Origin: Bradyrhizobium sp. C9
Lineage (GTDB): Bacteria > Pseudomonadota > Alphaproteobacteria > Rhizobiales > Xanthobacteraceae
Assembly: GCF_002532045.1 (NCBI RefSeq)
Contig: NZ_NWTG01000031.1
Coordinates: forward strand, 1-64,000
Direction of reading: 5' to 3'
DNA: 64,000 nucleotides
Part shown: in pieces, positions 59,006 through 64,000 of the stretch
How positions within the stretch are numbered: the first letter of the stretch is position 1
Layout: every line of letters begins with the position of its first letter
The notes under the pieces: generated by a model
The model's database searches: none
Seen by the model: the letters and a program-made list of their open reading frames with translations, nothing else
What the model was told of the DNA's origin: nothing
Program-made: the position numbers and the translations under genes

Positions 59006-60025
59006 TCACGATGCGAGCAGCTCCTTGAGCTTGGTATCGATGAAGGCGACATCGACCGGGTTGGTCCCCGGCCCGCCCGCGAAGTGGCCCCAGATCGACG
59101 GTACCGGCACGAACTTGGCGTTCGGCATGTTCGCGACCTCGTTCTCGCTGTCCTCAGGCGGGAAGTAGAGATCGGTCTGCCCCGGCATGACATAGGCCTT
59201 GGCCTTGATCGCCCTCAGCGCAGCCTTGAAATCACCGTTGTAGATCTCGTTGGCGCTGATATCGCCATTCTGCCAGGTCCACAGCATGGTGAGCAAATTG
59301 TTCGCGTCCTTCGGCAGGAAGAAGCCTTCCCAGAATGCCACCAGGAAATCCTCCAGCGACGAATAACCCATCGTCTTGATGTCGAGCTGCTCGCGGTAGA
59401 ACGCCTGCGAAAAGCCCCATCCGGCATAGACCCGCGCAGCAGCGCGCAGGCCGCGGGCCGGCTTGTCGGTGTACCAGCCCTCCTTCCAGGCTGCGTCCGC
59501 CGTGAGTGCGGCCTTCACGCCTTCGAGGAACACGTAATTGTGGCGCGAGCATTTCGCCGAGCCGCAGAACGGCGCCAGCAGATCCATCATGTCGGGATAG
59601 AGCGCACCCCAATGGAACGTCTGCAACGCACCCATCGACCAGCCGACCACCAGACGGATGTGCTTGATGCCGAATTTCTCGGTCACCAGCCGGTGTTGGG
59701 CGCGGACATTGTCATAGGCCGTCACCTGCGGAAAACGTGGCCCGTTGTAAGGCTCCGGCGTATTGCTCGGCGACGACGACAGGCCGTTGCCCAGCATGTT
59801 GGGAATGATGATGAAGTACTTCGCCGGATCGAGCGCCATGCCCGGTCCGATCAGCCATTCATTGTCGTAGTGCTGGCCGGAGTACCAGGTCGGATAGACG
59901 ATCACGTTGTCCTTGGCCGCGTTGAGCTGGCCAAACGTCTTGTAGGCGAGCTTGCAGTCGCGGAGGGTCGCACCGCGCTGCAAGGTCAGATTGCCGAGAT
60001 CATAGATCTGATAGTCGACGCTCAT
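59006..60025 (-). CDS. Alpha/beta hydrolase, homoserine acetyltransferase-like (MetX fold)
   Basis: 339 residues from the ATG at 60025. Nucleophile Ser130 in the elbow Gly-Trp-Ser-Met-Gly, an acid Asp in Pro-Gly-Gln-Thr-Asp-Leu-Tyr-Phe-Pro-Pro-Glu-Asp, and His in Trp-Gly-His-Phe-Ala-Gly-Gly-Pro-Gly. The N-terminal Leu-Ala-Tyr-Lys-Thr-Phe-Gly and Asn-Val-Ile-Val-Tyr-Pro-Thr resemble MetX. Elements of the MetX active-site tunnel needed for acyl-CoA are not obvious, and the operon is catabolic, so hydrolysis of an ester or amide seems more likely than methionine synthesis. Confidence 0.82.
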   Translation of the reverse strand: MSVDYQIYDLGNLTLQRGATLRDCKLAYKTFGQLNAAKDNVIVYPTWYSGQHYDNEWLIGPGMALDPAKYFIIIPNMLGNGLSSSPSNTPEPYNGPRFPQVTAYDNVRAQHRLVTEKFGIKHIRLVVGWSMGALQTFHWGALYPDMMDLLAPFCGSAKCSRHNYVFLEGVKAALTADAAWKEGWYTDKPARGLRAAARVYAGWGFSQAFYREQLDIKTMGYSSLEDFLVAFWEGFFLPKDANNLLTMLWTWQNGDISANEIYNGDFKAALRAIKAKAYVMPGQTDLYFPPEDSENEVANMPNAKFVPVPSIWGHFAGGPGTNPVDVAFIDTKLKELLAS

Positions 60026-60059
60026 TGATGTACCCTTCTTGCTTGATCGAGCTTGTCGC

Positions 60060-61391
60060 TTAGGCGGGACGCGCCACCTTTTCGGTGGATTCCACCCGCG
60101 CGATCGCCCCATATACGATGCCGGCGACCAGCGCGGCCGATATCGCAGTGGACAACCCCGGCATCAGATTTTCAACCGCAAAGGCGCACAGCGACCCGAT
60201 GCCCCAGGCGATGAACGGCTTCGCGCGCCAGTCGACGTCCGCACGCGACCCGGTGCGCAACAGATACTGATCGACCAGGATGATCGCGCCGATCGGCGGC
60301 ACGAGGATGCCGAGCAGCGACAGCCACTGGATGAAGAACGCCCAGACGTTGCCCGCGGCGACGACGATGCCGATAGCGCCGAGGATCACGGCCATCAGCC
60401 GCATGTTGGTCCCGAGGATGCGCGACCAGCCGGTGGCCGCATTGTAAAGGCAATGCGAACAGACCGATCCGAGATTGGCGTAGAGGAAGATGAACGCGAG
60501 AATGCTGAGCCAGGTGAGCTGCTTGCCGTTCATGTAGCCGAACATGTTGTCGACACCGAATGGATTGGCATTCGGCACCGCAAGCGCAGCCGTCATCACG
60601 CCGCCGACCAGCATCGCCACCAGATTGGCGAACGGGAACGCGCTGAACGTGGCGAACAACGATGCCCGCGGGCTAGGCGCCCAACGGTTGAAGTCTGCGG
60701 TCACCGTGCCGGCGTCGATGAACAGCGCAAGCACCACCGTGAGGCCGACGCCCATCGACATGCTGGCGACGCCATTATTCCCGGCATAGCTGAAGATCGC
60801 CGCTGCCGTCGTGGTCGAGGCTGCGTCGGCCGCGACCCAGAGACCGAGGACGACAAAGAGCGGCACCGACGCCAGCCCGATATAGTGCAATCCCTTCACG
60901 CCGACGAAAGTGATGCCGATATAGAGCACGCCCGCGACGATGGTCATCGCCACATAGTTGAGGCCGTAGGTCGAGGAGATCAATGCTCCGGTGATGCCGG
61001 TCTGCACTGCATACCAGCCGAGCAGCAGGGTCGACAGCAGCCCCGACGCCAGCACATAGCCCTTCTTGCCGAAGACGATACTCGCGATCAGCGCGAAGTT
61101 CATGCCCTTCCGCGTGCCGATCAGGCCGAGCGCGCCCACATAGGCGAACATGATCAGATTGCCGATGATCATCGCCATCAGCGCATTCTTGAATCCCATC
61201 CCCAGCACCAGCAGCGATCCCGTCATCGCGCCGGTGATGATCATCGGAAAGCCCAGCCACACCATGGTGACCGAGAAGGCGCTGCGCCGGGCGCTGATCG
61301 GCACCGGCTCATGCTCGAACTCGTGGCCGAAAAGGTCGTCGATCTGCCCCTCGGCCTGATGCACCAGCCCGCTGTTTGCTTCGCTGCTCAT
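60060..61391 (-). CDS. NCS1-type purine/cytosine permease family transporter
   Basis: 443 residues from the ATG at 61391, with about twelve transmembrane segments. Family motifs: Trp-Leu-Gly-Phe-Pro-Met-Ile-Ile-Thr-Gly near the first helix, Gly-Trp-Tyr-Ala-Val-Gln-Thr-Gly, and Asp-Phe-Asn-Arg-Trp-Ala-Pro-Ser in the middle loop, typical of CodB-like NCS1 members. Cation symport of a nitrogen compound (nucleobase, hydantoin, allantoin or similar) across the inner membrane is expected. Its place beside amiE suggests an amide-related or urea-like substrate, which is inference. Confidence 0.85.
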   Translation of the reverse strand: MSSEANSGLVHQAEGQIDDLFGHEFEHEPVPISARRSAFSVTMVWLGFPMIITGAMTGSLLVLGMGFKNALMAMIIGNLIMFAYVGALGLIGTRKGMNFALIASIVFGKKGYVLASGLLSTLLLGWYAVQTGITGALISSTYGLNYVAMTIVAGVLYIGITFVGVKGLHYIGLASVPLFVVLGLWVAADAASTTTAAAIFSYAGNNGVASMSMGVGLTVVLALFIDAGTVTADFNRWAPSPRASLFATFSAFPFANLVAMLVGGVMTAALAVPNANPFGVDNMFGYMNGKQLTWLSILAFIFLYANLGSVCSHCLYNAATGWSRILGTNMRLMAVILGAIGIVVAAGNVWAFFIQWLSLLGILVPPIGAIILVDQYLLRTGSRADVDWRAKPFIAWGIGSLCAFAVENLMPGLSTAISAALVAGIVYGAIARVESTEKVARPA

Positions 61392-61472
61392 GGTAACCCC
61401 CGTTTCCCGCTGCAACAATTTCAGAACCGCGCCGACGCGAATCATCGCGCCGGCACAGCTCGGTTTTTCCAA

Positions 61473-62510
61473 TCAACGATGTGCGACTTTCTGGTTCGGA
61501 ATGCCCTCGATGGGACATTCGTCGGTCCCGACGGTCGGACGGGTCATGGCTTCAACCATCTCCCGCGTACCTTCGGGGTCCGTGATCCAGTTCTTGTAGA
61601 AGGTGTACGGACAGACCGCGTGGCCGCGATCGCCCTCTCCGGAGTTGATCAGGCCGGTATAGCCGCGGTGCATCAGCTTGAAGAGATGGTTCTGCGACTG
61701 CATGTTGCGGCGGGCGTCGCGGATCAGCGACACCGAGAGCTGGGCGTACTGGATGCCGTTCTCCTCTGTACCGCACTCGCCGAGCGTCCTTCCGTCGAAG
61801 CCGATGAGCGCGGAATGGCCGAAGTAGGAATAGACGCCGTCGAATCCGGAAGCATTGGCGACCGCGACGTAGCAATTGTTGGCCCAGGCCATCGATTTCG
61901 AGATCTGGATCTGCTGCTCCTTGGCCGGATACATGTAGCCCTGGCAGCGGACGATCAATTCGGCGCCGCGCATCGCGCAGTCACGCCAGATCTCCGGATA
62001 GTTGCCGTCGTCGCAGATGATCAGGCTGATCTTCAGCCCCTTCGGCCCTTCCGAGACGTAGGTGCAGTCGCCGGGATACCAGCCCTCGATCGGCACCCAC
62101 GGCATGATCTTGCGATACTTCTGAACGATCTCGCCCTTGTCGTTCATCAGGATCAGCGTGTTGTACGGTGCCTTGTTGGGATGCTCCTCGTGGCGCTCGC
62201 CGGTCAGCGAGAACACGCCCCAGACCTTGGCCTTGCGGCAGGCGTCGGCGAAGATGCGGGTTTCCTCGCCCGGCACCGACGAGGCCGTCTCGTACATCTC
62301 CTTGGAGTCGTACATGATGCCGTGGGTCGAGTATTCCGGGAAGATCACGAGATCCATGCCCGGCAGGCCGAGCTTCATGCCTTCGACCATCTTGGCGATG
62401 TTGCGCGCGTTATCCAGCACTTCGGCCTTGGTGTGCAGGCGCGGCATCTTGTAGTTGACCACGGCGACGCCGACCGTGTCCTTGCTGCTCGATATATCTC
62501 CATGCAACAT
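61473..62510 (-). CDS. amiE: Aliphatic amidase
   Basis: 345 residues, the length of Pseudomonas aeruginosa AmiE, and very similar to it over the first 60 residues (Met-x-His-Gly-Asp-Ile-Ser-Ser-Ser). Nitrilase-superfamily triad at the same numbers as AmiE: Glu59 (Phe-Pro-Glu-Tyr), Lys134 (Tyr-Arg-Lys-Ile) and Cys166 (Leu-Ile-Ile-Cys-Asp-Asp-Gly). It hydrolyses short aliphatic amides such as acetamide and propionamide to acid and ammonia in the cytoplasm. 33 bases after a urea/amide-type ATPase gene. The amiC-amiR regulator genes lie about 21 kb away rather than downstream as in Pseudomonas. Confidence 0.93.
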   Translation of the reverse strand: MLHGDISSSKDTVGVAVVNYKMPRLHTKAEVLDNARNIAKMVEGMKLGLPGMDLVIFPEYSTHGIMYDSKEMYETASSVPGEETRIFADACRKAKVWGVFSLTGERHEEHPNKAPYNTLILMNDKGEIVQKYRKIMPWVPIEGWYPGDCTYVSEGPKGLKISLIICDDGNYPEIWRDCAMRGAELIVRCQGYMYPAKEQQIQISKSMAWANNCYVAVANASGFDGVYSYFGHSALIGFDGRTLGECGTEENGIQYAQLSVSLIRDARRNMQSQNHLFKLMHRGYTGLINSGEGDRGHAVCPYTFYKNWITDPEGTREMVEAMTRPTVGTDECPIEGIPNQKVAHR

Positions 62511-62543
62511 GTCTCGACTCCCTTTCTGAACGATAAATTCCCG

Positions 62544-63236
62544 CTACACGGCCATGTGCAGCTGGATGAGATCATCGGTGAGCTCACCGATCGCGCCCTT
62601 GGCGACGACGCGTCCCTTTTCGAGCAGCGCGAAGCGGTGAGACGCGCGCCGCGCGAACGCGACGTTCTGTTCGACCAGCACGACCGTGATGCCGCGCTCG
62701 CGGTTGAGGCGGGTGATCACGTCCTCGATCTGCTCGACGATGTTCGGCTGGATGCCCTCGGTCGGCTCGTCCAGCAGGATGACCTTGGGCTGGGCAAGCA
62801 GCGCGCGTGCGATCGCAAGCTGCTGCTGCTGACCGCCGGAGAGATTGCCGCCGTAGCGGTTGAGGAAATCCTTGAGCACCGGAAACAGCTCGAGCACCCA
62901 CTCCTCGATGCCGTTGGCCGATTTCGCTGCGAAGGTTCCAAGCGTCAGATTCTCCCGCACGGTGAACTTCGGCAAGATCCCGCGGCCTTGCGGCACATAG
63001 GCGATGCCCGCCTTGGCGCGCTGATAGGTGCGCAACGGCGAGATGTCGGTGCCGTCGAGCGACAGACGCCCGGTGCACCGGTCCATCAGGCCGAGGATGC
63101 TGCGCATCAACGTGGTCTTGCCGACGCCGTTGCGGCCGAGCACCGACAGGAATTCGCCGTTGCCGACCATCAGGTTGATGCCCTGCAGGGCGCGGCTGTT
63201 GCCATAGAACGCGTCGACGTCGGTCAGCTCAAGCAT
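62544..63236 (-). CDS. urtE: Urea/short-chain-amide ABC transporter ATPase UrtE-like, system 3
   Basis: 230 residues. Walker A Gly-Arg-Asn-Gly-Val-Gly-Lys-Thr-Thr, Leu-Ser-Gly-Gly-Gln-Gln-Gln signature, Walker B Val-Ile-Leu-Leu-Asp-Glu-Pro-Thr-Glu-Gly-Ile-Gln-Pro. The last string is characteristic of UrtE. Overlaps the UrtD-like gene by eight bases. With amiE next in the operon, it is likely part of an importer for short-chain amides and urea. Confidence 0.85.
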   Translation of the reverse strand: MLELTDVDAFYGNSRALQGINLMVGNGEFLSVLGRNGVGKTTLMRSILGLMDRCTGRLSLDGTDISPLRTYQRAKAGIAYVPQGRGILPKFTVRENLTLGTFAAKSANGIEEWVLELFPVLKDFLNRYGGNLSGGQQQQLAIARALLAQPKVILLDEPTEGIQPNIVEQIEDVITRLNRERGITVVLVEQNVAFARRASHRFALLEKGRVVAKGAIGELTDDLIQLHMAV

Positions 63237-63981
63237 GGCTGATGCCTCCCGATCCGAGATAGGCGCGGCGCACTTCCGGATGTGCCTCCACCTCCGCTGC
63301 GGTGCCCTCGGCCAGCATCTGGCCCATATGCATCACCGAAATGATGTCGCCGATCGCCTTGACGAAGCCCATGTCGTGCTCGACCACGATCAAGGTGTGC
63401 TTGCCCTTCAGCCGCACGAACAGTTCGGCGGTCTTGCGGGTTTCCTGCGCCGTCATACCGGCGGTCGGCTCGTCCATCAGAATCAGCTCGGCGTCCTGGG
63501 CGACCAGCATGCCGATCTCGAGCCATTGGGTCTGGCCGTGCGACAGATAGGCGGCCGGCCGGTCGAGCTGCTCGGTGAGCCCGACCAGTTCGGCAAGACG
63601 TTCGATGTCGTCGCGCCCGGCGTTGCCGATGTTCCAGTGCAGATTGCCGAGCACGGAGGTGCGGCGCGCCCGCGCCACTTCGAGATTGTCGCTGACCGAG
63701 AGCTCGCGGAACACACTCGGCACCTGGAACTTGCGGCCGACACCGGCACGGGCGATCTCGTATTCCTCGAGATCCTGCAGCGCGGTGCCGTCAAAGCTGA
63801 CGGTGCCGGCGCTCGGCTTGACCTTGCCGCAGATGATGTCCAGCGCCGTGGTCTTGCCGGCGCCGTTCGGCCCGATCAGGCAGCGCAGCTCGCCCTTGCG
63901 CACGCTCATGTTGAGCGAATTGAGCGCCTTGAAACCGTTGAAGCTGACCGAGACGTCGCGGAGGTCGAGATGGGAGCTCAT
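63229..63981 (-). CDS. urtD: Urea/short-chain-amide ABC transporter ATPase UrtD-like, system 3
   Basis: 250 residues. Walker A Gly-Pro-Asn-Gly-Ala-Gly-Lys-Thr-Thr, UrtD-type Gly-Arg-Lys-Phe-Gln-Val-Pro-Ser-Val-Phe, signature Leu-Ser-His-Gly-Gln-Thr-Gln-Trp-Leu-Glu-Ile, Walker B Leu-Ile-Leu-Met-Asp-Glu-Pro-Thr-Ala-Gly-Met-Thr. GGAGGG precedes the ATG. The start overlaps a possible upstream stop codon (ATGA), so permease genes probably continue beyond the window. Confidence 0.86.
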   Translation of the reverse strand: MSSHLDLRDVSVSFNGFKALNSLNMSVRKGELRCLIGPNGAGKTTALDIICGKVKPSAGTVSFDGTALQDLEEYEIARAGVGRKFQVPSVFRELSVSDNLEVARARRTSVLGNLHWNIGNAGRDDIERLAELVGLTEQLDRPAAYLSHGQTQWLEIGMLVAQDAELILMDEPTAGMTAQETRKTAELFVRLKGKHTLIVVEHDMGFVKAIGDIISVMHMGQMLAEGTAAEVEAHPEVRRAYLGSGGISHA

Positions 63982-64000
63982 GTGCTGCCCTCCGTCTGGC
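63978..64000 (-). CDS. Possible 3' end of an upstream permease gene
   Basis: A frame reading six codons into the window edge ends in TGA overlapping the UrtD-like ATG. Gene order of urea/amide transporters predicts a UrtC-like permease here. Too short to identify from sequence alone. Confidence 0.25.

Noticed and set aside
60078..60098. GGTGGA-TTCCACC palindrome resembling the shared operator
   Set aside because: The half-sites are in the opposite order and it lies inside the coding end of the NCS1 permease gene.
60039..63242. A 1067-codon open frame on the plus strand
   Set aside because: It runs antisense across the NCS1 permease, amiE and the UrtE-like gene, all with intact family motifs. 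Its composition (Arg/His/Asp-rich, no domains) is that of a shadow frame in GC-rich DNA.
1..64000. CRISPR arrays, insertion sequences, prophage genes, rRNA or tRNA genes
   Set aside because: No regularly spaced short repeats, transposase or integrase motifs, or structural RNA signatures were found on either strand.

Overview
The window is a GC-rich stretch of an alphaproteobacterial chromosome. The gene families, gene order and intergenic palindromes suggest Bradyrhizobium or a close relative. This is inferred from protein families and base composition; no marker gene or rRNA is present. No rRNA, tRNA, CRISPR array, phage or insertion sequence was recognised.

Layout. (1) 1-5119: the N-terminal part of a giant repeat protein of the type I secretion class, cut by the window edge, then five small exported proteins, two of them tandem paralogues. 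(2) 5218-29598: an amine / omega-amino-acid catabolism region. A minus-strand operon encodes an aldehyde dehydrogenase, a class III aminotransferase and two short-chain dehydrogenases. It diverges from a plus-strand operon with a Tm-1-like protein, a HAD hydrolase and a second class III aminotransferase. Next comes a nine-gene minus-strand operon: YtcJ-type amidohydrolase, COG0523 GTPase, a complete branched-chain-type ABC transporter, a periplasmic copper amine oxidase and a small exported protein. An outer-membrane protein, an AraC regulator, a gamma-glutamyltransferase-family enzyme, a LuxR regulator and a 6-aminohexanoate-dimer-hydrolase (NylB) family enzyme complete the block. Four copies of the palindrome CAATCMACC-N4-GGTGGA lie in front of its transcription units and look like operators of one regulon. 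(3) 29631-41198: an amide-utilisation operon (amidase, acetamidase/formamidase, a second complete ABC transporter, short-chain dehydrogenase, second amidase) divergent from amiC-amiR, an amide sensor and an RNA-binding antiterminator. A -35/-10 promoter and a structured leader of about 270 nt precede the first amidase. (4) 41247-55719: a two-partner-secretion adhesin of 3988 residues, preceded by a FecR-like anti-sigma factor, an ECF sigma factor and an STN-plus-TonB-C periplasmic protein, the same order as the Pseudomonas PUMA3 (VreA-VreI-VreR) cell-surface signalling system. (5) 55841-64000: a second amide operon with urtD/urtE-type ATPases, aliphatic amidase amiE, an NCS1 permease, an alpha/beta hydrolase, and a CbbQ/NorQ-CbbO/NorD MoxR-VWA pair.

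How it fits together. The middle 35 kb and the right end look dedicated to scavenging nitrogen from amides, amines and possibly amide-linked omega-amino acids: uptake by three ABC systems, hydrolysis by amidases, deamination by amine oxidase or aminotransferases, and aldehyde oxidation. Control appears to be split between AmiC/AmiR antitermination and a LuxR- or AraC-type regulator acting on the shared palindrome. The adhesin locus between them is a separate surface-signalling module.
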